Source of the DNA: Burkholderiaceae bacterium
GTDB lineage: Bacteria > Pseudomonadota > Gammaproteobacteria > Burkholderiales > Burkholderiaceae
Length of the DNA stretch: 12,771 bases
Direction of reading: 5' to 3'
NCBI GenBank assembly: GCA_947457745.1
Contig: CANGWT010000038.1
Coordinates: forward strand, 1 to 12,771
The notes under the pieces were generated by a model. The model was not told the origin of the DNA. It searched no databases and saw nothing but the letters and a program-made list of their open reading frames with translations. Each line of letters starts with the position of its first letter. Positions within the stretch are counted from its first letter, which is position 1. Below are positions 1-6,024 of the stretch, in pieces. A program made the position numbers and the translations under genes.

Positions 1-729
1 CTTGTGGTGATTGTAATTGGCTGCGGCGCTGGTATTTGGCAGTTAAATCGAGCTGAGCAAAAGATTCGCTTGGGTGAATCTTTGAGTGCAAGACTACAAA
101 TGCCCGTTCTGAATGCTAATGCCGATAGCTTGACCCTAGAGCAGGCTACAGAGCGCCGAATTCTAGCTCGTGGACGTTTTATTCAAGATAAGGCGATTTG
201 GCTGGATAACCGTCCTCGCCCCATTCCTGAGGGCGGTAGTGGTGCTGCAGGACAATCCGGTTTTTATGTGATGATGCCTTTGAAATTGGATGGCCAAGAG
301 CTTGTACTTTGGGTTAATCGAGGTTGGGCTCCTCGTAATAACGAGAATCGTATTGAGTTACCCCCAGTTAAAACAGTGGGTGAATTAGTGACAATTGAGG
401 GGGTTGCTTTCCCTCACCCTGGAAGGGTTTATGAGTTGGGGAAAAAGGACTCTACGAGAGCAAGTCCTCGGATTGAGCAAAATTTTGATTTGGGTCTTGA
501 GGCCGAAAGCCATGAATGGAAGCAACTTCCGTTCATCGTTCGAGAGTCTGGTTCCTCTAAAGAGGATGGCTTGCTAAGAAATTGGCCCTCCCCAACAAAC
601 GGAGTCGATCGCCATTATGCTTATGCATTCCAGTGGTTTGCTTTGGCATTGACTGGATTTTTATTTTGGCTCATTAATGGGCTTATGAAATATCGGCGCG
701 AGCTTGCTGCGAATGGAGATAGAGGGTGA
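1..729 (+). CDS. SURF1 family cytochrome c oxidase assembly protein (5' end cut by window)
   Basis: SURF1 proteins are inner-membrane factors that help insert heme A into subunit I of the aa3-type cytochrome c oxidase. The visible part has the family architecture: an N-terminal membrane segment running into GIWQLNRAEQK (family pattern GxWQLxRAxxK), a soluble periplasmic middle, and a C-terminal HYAYAFQWFALALTGFLFW membrane segment (family pattern HxxYAxQWFxLA). The frame is open to base 1 and the usual cytoplasmic N-terminus is missing, so the true start lies upstream; the GTG at 4 falls inside the first membrane helix and is unlikely to be the start. Its stop overlaps the next gene by 4 bases. 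The following ctaA, ctaB and SCO genes support the role. Confidence 0.93.
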   Translation, partial: LVVIVIGCGAGIWQLNRAEQKIRLGESLSARLQMPVLNANADSLTLEQATERRILARGRFIQDKAIWLDNRPRPIPEGGSGAAGQSGFYVMMPLKLDGQELVLWVNRGWAPRNNENRIELPPVKTVGELVTIEGVAFPHPGRVYELGKKDSTRASPRIEQNFDLGLEAESHEWKQLPFIVRESGSSKEDGLLRNWPSPTNGVDRHYAYAFQWFALALTGFLFWLINGLMKYRRELAANGDRG

Positions 730-1385
730 GTGATAAAGAATTATTGATTCCAGCATCACAAACAGATGCGTCTGTGATTAACATGCAAACTCGACGTGGG
801 CGTATTCAGATGCTGCTATTGTTGCTAGCTTGTGCAGCACCAGTGATTGCCTCCTATTTAGCATATTACGTTTTTAAGCCAGAGGGTGGAAAGACTAACT
901 TTGGAACTCTGGTTCAGCCTGTGCAAGATATGAATCCCGCTTGGTTCGATATTCCTTTCAATGGAAAGTGGACTTTGCTAGTGGCAAGGCCAGCTGGGGA
1001 ATGCACTATTAAAAATGAATCTTGTCTTGAGGCTCTATTTTTAATGCGTCAACTACGCATTGCTGTTGGTCGTGAAAGTAGTCGAGTTCAGCTAGTTTGG
1101 GTCAATACTGATGGCAAAGCATTGGATCCAGAAGTATTGCTGGCGTACGATCAAAAGACGGCAGGATTTCAGATTGTAGATTTACCAGTAGATCCTAAAT
1201 TAAGAGCGGAATTTGATGCGTGGCTTAATCGTGATGGAGCGGGTCAGAAGATTCAACTGATTGATCCAAGTTCAGCCAAGATGATGTTTTTTCCGGCGAC
1301 CAATTCGCCTAAAGAATTTGGCAGTATTAAAAAGGATCTTGAGAAGCTCTTGCGTCTCAATCGTAAGGGTGAAAAATTGCAATGA
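726..1385 (+). CDS. Membrane-anchored protein of unknown function in the oxidase assembly operon (possible thioredoxin/SCO-like fold)
   Basis: Function not recognised with certainty. The 219-residue protein has a cytoplasmic N-terminus with basic residues (QTRRGR, 21-26), one membrane helix at about 27-50, and a soluble domain predicted to face the periplasm. That domain loosely follows the SCO/thioredoxin layout: GKWTLLVARP (80-89), a Cys pair Cys93/Cys100 spaced C-x6-C where SCO has CxxxC, VQLVWVNTDG (121-130), and a late LIDPSSAKMMFF strand. The GTG start at 726 has GGAG at 715-718, 7 bases upstream, and overlaps the SURF1 stop as GTGA; the gene's own stop overlaps the ctaA start as ATGA. 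Context (SURF1 before, ctaA after) suggests a job in oxidase biogenesis. The SCO resemblance is my inference from pattern only. Confidence 0.85.
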   Translation: MSDKELLIPASQTDASVINMQTRRGRIQMLLLLLACAAPVIASYLAYYVFKPEGGKTNFGTLVQPVQDMNPAWFDIPFNGKWTLLVARPAGECTIKNESCLEALFLMRQLRIAVGRESSRVQLVWVNTDGKALDPEVLLAYDQKTAGFQIVDLPVDPKLRAEFDAWLNRDGAGQKIQLIDPSSAKMMFFPATNSPKEFGSIKKDLEKLLRLNRKGEKLQ

Positions 1386-2512
1386 GTAGCATGCTATTGC
1401 TTGCGGAGTTAGCTGCAATCGCAATTGTCTTTGCGGGCCTACCTTTGGCCTATCTCTGGACTAGGCCGGCCTATAACTTTTTCCAAAAGCTCAATTGGGT
1501 CTTAGTTTTTATGACTTTTGACTTGATAGTGTTTGGCGCTTTTACGCGCTTAACAGACTCTGGTCTGGGATGTCCGGATTGGCCGGGTTGTTATGGCACA
1601 TCAAATCCATGGCATGCGATTAGTGAGATCCAGCAAGCTGAGGCTAGTATGCCTACGGGTCCTGTGACTGTCATCAAAGCTTGGATTGAAATGATTCATC
1701 GCTATTTAGCAATGACAGTCGGAGCGCTGATTTTGATTCAGGTAGCGGTTGCCTGGTGCAAGCTCCGTAGCTTGGGCATTAAACCCTTATTGGGCAGTCT
1801 TGGCTTACTGATTTTGGTATGTGTCCAAGGGGCATTTGGTGCCTGGACGGTCACACTGAAATTGCAACCTATTATTGTGACGATTCACTTAATGTTAGCT
1901 TTGGTTTTGTTGGCGTGCTTAACGACTTATGCGCAACAAGAGTGGACGGATAAATCTTCCCCAGCTATGCGCCCACAGAGCAAACCTCTTTCTGCAAAGT
2001 TACTTTTACTTGCAGCAGTGATCTTATGTATACAAATCTTTTTAGGTGCATGGGTGAGTACTAATTACGCTGTACTAGCTTGCCCTGATTTTCCGACTTG
2101 CATGGATCGTCTTTGGCCGGAAACAGCTTGGCAAGAAGGCTTCACCCTATGGCGTGGCTTAGGCCTGAATGCCCAAGGTGAGTCTATTACACCTGTCGCT
2201 TTGCAAACAATCCATTGGGCACATCGCGTGTTTGCTATGGTTGCTGTAGTAGTCCTTGGTACCTTAGGAATGAGCGCGCTCAGTCTAAGTAATTCCAACT
2301 CATCAGAAATTAGTCGGATTGCCAAGTTATTATTAGGCTTACTCATCCTCCAGGCTCTGACTGGTATTTCTAATGTGGTCTTTCAATGGCCTCTCCTTGC
2401 TGCCTTAATGCATACGGCAGGTTCCGCTGCGTTGGTATTCTGTTTAGTACGTTTAGTTCAATGGTCCTCTTGGGCTACCCCCATTCATATTAAGATGTCT
2501 AAATCATTATGA
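1382..2512 (+). CDS. ctaA: Heme A synthase (COX15/CtaA family)
   Basis: Converts heme O to heme A by oxidising the C8 methyl group to a formyl group, in the inner membrane, to supply aa3-type oxidase. The 376-residue protein is a polytopic membrane protein with two homologous halves. Visible hallmarks are GAFTRLTDSGLGCPDWPGC with the first Cys pair (Cys64/Cys70), MIHR with His106, His169, a second Cys pair in CPDFPTC (Cys234/Cys240), HWAHR (His278/His281) and His344 in the last part. The conserved histidines are heme ligands in the family and the cysteine pairs are the typical extracytoplasmic loop cysteines. The ATG overlaps the preceding stop (ATGA), and AAGGGTGA lies about 9 bases upstream. 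The stop overlaps the ctaB start in the same way. Confidence 0.96.
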   Translation: MSSMLLLAELAAIAIVFAGLPLAYLWTRPAYNFFQKLNWVLVFMTFDLIVFGAFTRLTDSGLGCPDWPGCYGTSNPWHAISEIQQAEASMPTGPVTVIKAWIEMIHRYLAMTVGALILIQVAVAWCKLRSLGIKPLLGSLGLLILVCVQGAFGAWTVTLKLQPIIVTIHLMLALVLLACLTTYAQQEWTDKSSPAMRPQSKPLSAKLLLLAAVILCIQIFLGAWVSTNYAVLACPDFPTCMDRLWPETAWQEGFTLWRGLGLNAQGESITPVALQTIHWAHRVFAMVAVVVLGTLGMSALSLSNSNSSEISRIAKLLLGLLILQALTGISNVVFQWPLLAALMHTAGSAALVFCLVRLVQWSSWATPIHIKMSKSL

Positions 2513-3402
2513 GTAGTTCAACTTCGCCCAATCCTGTAGCGATGCCACGTTGGCGTCAATATTGGGTTCTTACCAAGCCCCGCGTCACGCAGTTAGCAGT
2601 ATTCTGCGCAGTCATTGGCATGTTCTTGGCTACCCCCGGTATGGTTCCTTACCCAGTGCTGATTGGCGGCATTGTTGGGATTTGGTTGTTGGCAGGAGCT
2701 GCTTTTGCAATGAATTGTTTAATTGAGCAAGCCGTCGATGCCAAGATGAAGCGAACTGCTTGGAGGCCGTCCGCAACTGGTGAAGTGACGCCTTTTCACA
2801 TTACTATTTTCTCGATGATTCTCGGTAGCTTGGGAATGGTTATCCTGTGGAACTTCTGCAACCCATTAACCATGTGGCTCACCTTAGCAACTTTTGTCGG
2901 TTACGCGGTGATTTATACCTGGTTACTCAAGCCTGCTACGCCACAGAATATTGTTATTGGAGGTCTCTCAGGTGCTATGCCGCCTGCCTTGGGTTGGGCG
3001 GCAGTTACCAACACTGTGTCAGCAGAAGCCTGGCTCTTAGTGCTCATTATTTTTGTTTGGACTCCCCCACACTTTTGGGCTCTTGCTTTATACCGTCGTG
3101 ATGATTATGTACAAAGTGGTTTACCAATGCTGCCAGTGACACATGGAGAGCGTTTTACCTTACTCAATATTTTGCTATACACACTAATTTTAATTGCAGC
3201 TACTTTATTACCTTATATTTATGGCATGAGTGGCGTGATCTATTTGATCTCAGCAATCATTCTGGGCTTGATATTCCTCGCATATGTCATTGCTTTGTTT
3301 GTTTCTTACAGCGATGCGCTAGCAAAGAAGACTTTTCGTTTTTCAATTACGTATTTATCTCTACTTTTTGTAGTGCTATTAATTGATCACTATTTCGTTT
3401 GA
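2509..3402 (+). CDS. ctaB: Protoheme IX farnesyltransferase (heme O synthase)
   Basis: Transfers farnesyl from farnesyl diphosphate to the vinyl group of heme B, giving heme O, the substrate of the CtaA protein encoded just upstream. The 297-residue UbiA-superfamily membrane protein shows LTKPRVTQL (21-29), the first prenyl-diphosphate motif around N69 to D77 followed by KMKRTAWRP, WTPPHFWALALYRRDDY (184-200), and GLPMLPVTHGE. In the first motif (N-x3-D-x3-D in E. coli CyoE) the first aspartate is Glu73, with Asp77 kept; from memory this is the usual form in Burkholderiales. Several hydrophobic helices follow to the C-terminus. The ATG at 2509 overlaps the ctaA stop as ATGA with little Shine-Dalgarno, consistent with translational coupling. 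Confidence 0.96.
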   Translation: MSSSTSPNPVAMPRWRQYWVLTKPRVTQLAVFCAVIGMFLATPGMVPYPVLIGGIVGIWLLAGAAFAMNCLIEQAVDAKMKRTAWRPSATGEVTPFHITIFSMILGSLGMVILWNFCNPLTMWLTLATFVGYAVIYTWLLKPATPQNIVIGGLSGAMPPALGWAAVTNTVSAEAWLLVLIIFVWTPPHFWALALYRRDDYVQSGLPMLPVTHGERFTLLNILLYTLILIAATLLPYIYGMSGVIYLISAIILGLIFLAYVIALFVSYSDALAKKTFRFSITYLSLLFVVLLIDHYFV

Positions 3403-3409
3403 AATAAAT

Positions 3410-4015
3410 ATGAATCTCAAAAAATATTACTTTTGTATTGCACGCCTATTGGTGTTGTCGCTGATCGGCGTAGCTCTGCTAGCTTGTAGCCCACAACAGA
3501 GCTTCAAGAATGTGGATATCACGGGTAGTAAGGCATTTGGTACTGACTTTAGTTTGCTCGATCCTGATGGCAAAGTAAGAACACTCGCTGACTTTAAAGG
3601 TAAGGCTGTTTTGATGTTCTTTGGTTATACGCAGTGTCCTGATGTATGCCCTACGACGCTGACTGAGATGCAGCAGGTCATGTCTTTATTGGGTCCTCAG
3701 GCAGATAAGGTGCAAGTGCTGTTTGTGACTGTGGATCCAGAAAGAGACACCGCAGCCATCTTAAAACAGTATGTGCCAGCATTTGATTCACGTTTCTTAG
3801 GCTTGCGTCCAGCCGATGAAGTGGCTTTAGAAAAAGTGACTAAGGACTTTAAGGTTTACTATCAGAAGGTGCCCGGCACGAGTTCTGGGTCATACACCAT
3901 GGATCACATGGCGGGAAGTTATGTCTTTGATCCAGATGGGCGTTTGCGCCTTTACATCAAGCATGCGCAAGGTGCTGAGACCTTGGCGCAAGACTTGAAG
4001 GAGCTTCTGAAGTAA
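3410..4015 (+). CDS. SCO1/SenC family copper chaperone lipoprotein
   Basis: SCO proteins bind copper and help build the CuA centre of cytochrome oxidase subunit II on the periplasmic face. With the start at 3410 the protein is 201 residues: a basic N-terminus (MNLKK), a hydrophobic stretch, and a lipobox LLAC with Cys26 as lipidation site. The thioredoxin-like domain carries CPDVC (Cys76, Cys80) and a distal His166 in YTMDHMAGSYVFDPDG, the three known copper ligands, plus FVTVDPERD. A TTG at 3383 would add nine residues and overlap ctaB; I prefer the ATG because it gives a normal lipoprotein signal, though the Shine-Dalgarno is weak for either. It lies 7 bases after ctaB and is the last gene of the operon in view, facing rpoH tail to tail. 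Confidence 0.94.
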   Translation: MNLKKYYFCIARLLVLSLIGVALLACSPQQSFKNVDITGSKAFGTDFSLLDPDGKVRTLADFKGKAVLMFFGYTQCPDVCPTTLTEMQQVMSLLGPQADKVQVLFVTVDPERDTAAILKQYVPAFDSRFLGLRPADEVALEKVTKDFKVYYQKVPGTSSGSYTMDHMAGSYVFDPDGRLRLYIKHAQGAETLAQDLKELLK

Positions 4016-4036
4016 AAGCTTGAAAGGGGATGCTGC

Positions 4037-4978
4037 TTAGGCAGCTTCAGTTTGCAAGAGGCTGCGCATTTTTTTGAGCGCAGCAGTTTCAATCTGACGA
4101 ACACGCTCTGCAGAAATGCCATATTCGCTGGCGAGATCATGCAATGTTTTTGTTCCATTGCCATCTGCATCCATTGCTAACCAACGTGATTGCACAATAT
4201 TGCGGCTTCGCTCATCCAGCGCCATGAGTGCTTGATCTAGCTGAGGGCCATGCAATGCATCAGTTGCAGCAGCAGCCATCATTTCAGTAGGTTCTTGACT
4301 GCTATCAGCTAACCACTGAATTGGTGCATAGGCTGAATCATCATTGGTGTCATCACCTTCTAAGGCAACATCGCCACCAGCAAGACGCATTTCCATTTCT
4401 TTAACATCAGAGCCTTTAACATCCAGTGCTTTCGCTAAAGCCTCAACTTCATTTGGTGTCAGGGCAGCTAAAGTAGGCTTGTTGCTACGCAGATTGAAGA
4501 ACAATTTACGTTGTGCTTTTGTTGTTGCAACTTTGACCAAGCGCCAATTTTTGAGAATGTACTCATGAATCTCTGCCTTAATCCAATGGATAGCATAGGA
4601 GACTAAGCGTGCACCTTGGTTAGGGTCATAGCGTTTCACAGCCTTCATTAAACCAATATTGCCCTCTTGAATTAAATCAGCATGAGGAATTCCATAGCCT
4701 AAGTACTGACGAGCAACGGACACCACTAAACGGAGGTGCGATAGAACTAAAGTCTTCGCAGCATCGACATTTTCAGTGCGACGAAATTCTTGAGCGAGGT
4801 GCAGTTCCTCTGCAGCGCTGAGCATCGGTACGCGATTCACATAGGAGATGTAAGAGTCGAGTGTGCCAACCCCCAAGGAAGGCAGCATCGGAAAGGCAAG
4901 CGAAGCCGCAGCAGTCTGCGCTGCTGGCAGTGTTTGCCTTGCTTGCAATTGCGGTTTGTATGCTTTCTTTTGAATCAT
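4037..4978 (-). CDS. rpoH: RNA polymerase heat-shock sigma factor sigma-32
   Basis: Directs RNA polymerase to heat-shock promoters (chaperones, proteases). The 313-residue protein shows sigma-70 region 1.2 (YVNRVPMLSAAEELHLA), core-binding region 2.1-2.2 with DLIQEGNIGLMKAV (101-114), promoter-melting region 2.3-2.4 (RLVSYAIHWIKAEIHEYILKNW), and region 4.2 helix-turn-helix LHDLASEYGISAERVRQIE. The diagnostic RpoH box QRKLFFNLR is perfect at 156-164 and separates it from RpoD and RpoS. It is some 30 residues longer than E. coli RpoH, mainly as an N-terminal Gln/Ala-rich extension of about 20 residues. It lies downstream of ftsY on the same strand, without the ftsE and ftsX genes found between them in E. 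coli. The CIRCE operator and promoter lie just upstream. The ribosome site is weak (AAAAGAAA next to the ATG). Confidence 0.97.
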   Translation of the reverse strand: MIQKKAYKPQLQARQTLPAAQTAAASLAFPMLPSLGVGTLDSYISYVNRVPMLSAAEELHLAQEFRRTENVDAAKTLVLSHLRLVVSVARQYLGYGIPHADLIQEGNIGLMKAVKRYDPNQGARLVSYAIHWIKAEIHEYILKNWRLVKVATTKAQRKLFFNLRSNKPTLAALTPNEVEALAKALDVKGSDVKEMEMRLAGGDVALEGDDTNDDSAYAPIQWLADSSQEPTEMMAAAATDALHGPQLDQALMALDERSRNIVQSRWLAMDADGNGTKTLHDLASEYGISAERVRQIETAALKKMRSLLQTEAA

Positions 4979-5000
4979 TTTCTTTTATATACTTTTGGTA

Positions 5001-5032
5001 TTAATAGGGTTCTATTTTAGCACTCTTGTCAA
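5001..5032 (-). promoter_or_regulatory. Candidate rpoH promoter with its -35 inside the CIRCE spacer
   Basis: On the minus strand a perfect TTGACA (5027-5032) reads toward rpoH. At 17 bases spacing the next hexamer is CCCTAT (5004-5009), and TATTAA lies at 5001-5006 with 20 bases spacing. The -35 is strong and the -10 ambiguous. The pair CTTGACA and CCCTATTA also resembles a sigma-32 promoter (CTTGAAA and CCCCATNT), but the spacer is longer than usual for sigma-32. Transcription would start near 4995, leaving a very short AU-rich leader. Confidence 0.45.
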
Positions 5033-5043
5033 GAGAGTGCTAA
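5017..5043 (-). promoter_or_regulatory. CIRCE operator (HrcA binding site) upstream of rpoH
   Basis: The sequence is TTAGCACTC, then nine bases, then GAGTGCTAA: a full match to the CIRCE consensus in both 9-base arms with the exact 9-base spacer. CIRCE is the operator of the heat-shock repressor HrcA, usually found at groESL and dnaK. Here it lies between the ftsY stop (28 bases away) and the rpoH start (38 bases away), with the rpoH -35 in its spacer, so HrcA bound here should block rpoH transcription. The operator identity is seen directly; the regulatory effect is inferred. Confidence 0.93.
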
Positions 5044-5071
5044 TGGTTTTTTACTTCTATAAGTCTATGAT

Positions 5072-5962
5072 TTAATTGAATAATTCAGAAGAATACTGCG
5101 CAGCTGTGAAGGGGGCTAAATCATCAATTCCTTCGCCTTTGCCTAAGGCTAAAACCGCTGGTTTTGGTCCATTGCTGAGGGTGTGGGCAAGCCCACAGAT
5201 TACCCCGCCCTTAGCAGTGCCATCTAATTTAGTCACGATTAAGGCAGAAAGCCCTAAAGCGGCATGAAAGGCCCTTACTTGGTTTAAACCGTTTTGACCA
5301 GTATTGCCATCAAGAACAAGCAAAGTCTGGTGAGGCGCCCCAGGAAGGGCTTTACCGATCACTCTTTTGACCTTCTTTAATTCTTCCATCAGATGGTCTT
5401 GAGTCGCCAGTCTTCCGGCGGTATCAATAATCAGAATATCGCTTTTGCGAGAAATCGCTGCATGAATAGCATCGTGTACCACTGCCGCAGCGTCACCGCT
5501 TTCTTGCATGATGACATCGACCTGATTGCGACCACCCCATTCGAGGAGTTGGTTGCGTGCCGCAGCCCGGAAAGTATCGCCAGCTGCCAGTAAGACAGAT
5601 TTGCCTTGCGACTGAAAAAGTTTACAGAGTTTACCGATCGTGGTGGTCTTGCCGGCGCCATTGACGCCAATTACTAGCCACACCTCTGGTGTGGTCTTTT
5701 GCTCATGGACATACAAGGGGTTGGGGTTGGGCTCCAAAGATTTCAGGAGTATCGCCACTTCTTCTATCAGTAGTTGCTTGAGTTCTTCCTGACTACTGGC
5801 CTTTTCCGATTTGGCGGCCTTACGGAGTTTGCTAATCAGTTGTTCAGTCGTGGGCATACCCACATCGCTCAGAATGAGAGATTCTTCTAGGGCATCAAAC
5901 CAGGCTTCATCAGTCTGATTGGATTTGAATAGGGATCCGAGGGTTTTACGTAGGCCGAACAT
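5072..5962 (-). CDS. ftsY: Signal recognition particle receptor FtsY (short form, NG domain only)
   Basis: SRP receptor GTPase that docks ribosome-SRP complexes at the membrane for co-translational insertion. At 296 residues it lacks the long acidic A domain of E. coli FtsY (497 residues). It opens directly with an amphipathic helix (MFGLRKTLGSLFK) that probably serves as membrane anchor, followed by the N domain (ALEESLILSDVG) and the G domain: P-loop GVNGAGKT (99-106), DTFRAAARNQL (129-139), DTAGR (180-184), TKLDGTAKGG (244-253) and LGKGEGIDDLAPF near the end. An in-frame TAA lies a few codons before the ATG, so no longer form is possible. No clear Shine-Dalgarno precedes the start. It is divergent from the M16 gene; the 62-base gap between them must hold both promoters, but I see no convincing pair of hexamers in it. 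Confidence 0.97.
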   Translation of the reverse strand: MFGLRKTLGSLFKSNQTDEAWFDALEESLILSDVGMPTTEQLISKLRKAAKSEKASSQEELKQLLIEEVAILLKSLEPNPNPLYVHEQKTTPEVWLVIGVNGAGKTTTIGKLCKLFQSQGKSVLLAAGDTFRAAARNQLLEWGGRNQVDVIMQESGDAAAVVHDAIHAAISRKSDILIIDTAGRLATQDHLMEELKKVKRVIGKALPGAPHQTLLVLDGNTGQNGLNQVRAFHAALGLSALIVTKLDGTAKGGVICGLAHTLSNGPKPAVLALGKGEGIDDLAPFTAAQYSSELFN

Positions 5963-6010
5963 AATCGATACAATTTAATCCTTGCATCTTATCAATTAAA
6001 TTCTTGGGAT

Positions 6011-6016
6011 AGGTGA
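6011..6016 (+). promoter_or_regulatory. Ribosome binding site deciding the start of the first M16 gene
   Basis: AGGTGA stands 8 bases before the ATG at 6025. It overlaps the alternative GTG start at 6013, which therefore cannot use it, so the ATG is preferred. Confidence 0.6.
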
Positions 6017-6024
6017 TCTTGCAG

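Noticed and set aside
2065..2346. 93-residue open frame on the minus strand inside ctaA
   Set aside because: Opposite strongly conserved ctaA coding sequence, with no motif or start signal; a shadow of ctaA.
3383..3409. TTG start for the SCO gene adding nine residues and overlapping ctaB
   Set aside because: The ATG at 3410 gives a normal basic N-terminus and lipoprotein signal; the extra residues (MITISFEIN) do not fit a signal peptide.
4032..4045. Hairpin GCTGC-TTAG-GCAGC between the convergent SCO and rpoH genes as a shared terminator
   Set aside because: Five-pair stem, partly inside the rpoH stop region, with no proper T-run on either strand; too weak to call.
5963..6024. Divergent promoters between ftsY and the first M16 gene
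   Set aside because: A TTGATA toward ftsY and a TACAAT toward the M16 gene are present, but neither has a convincing partner hexamer at normal spacing.
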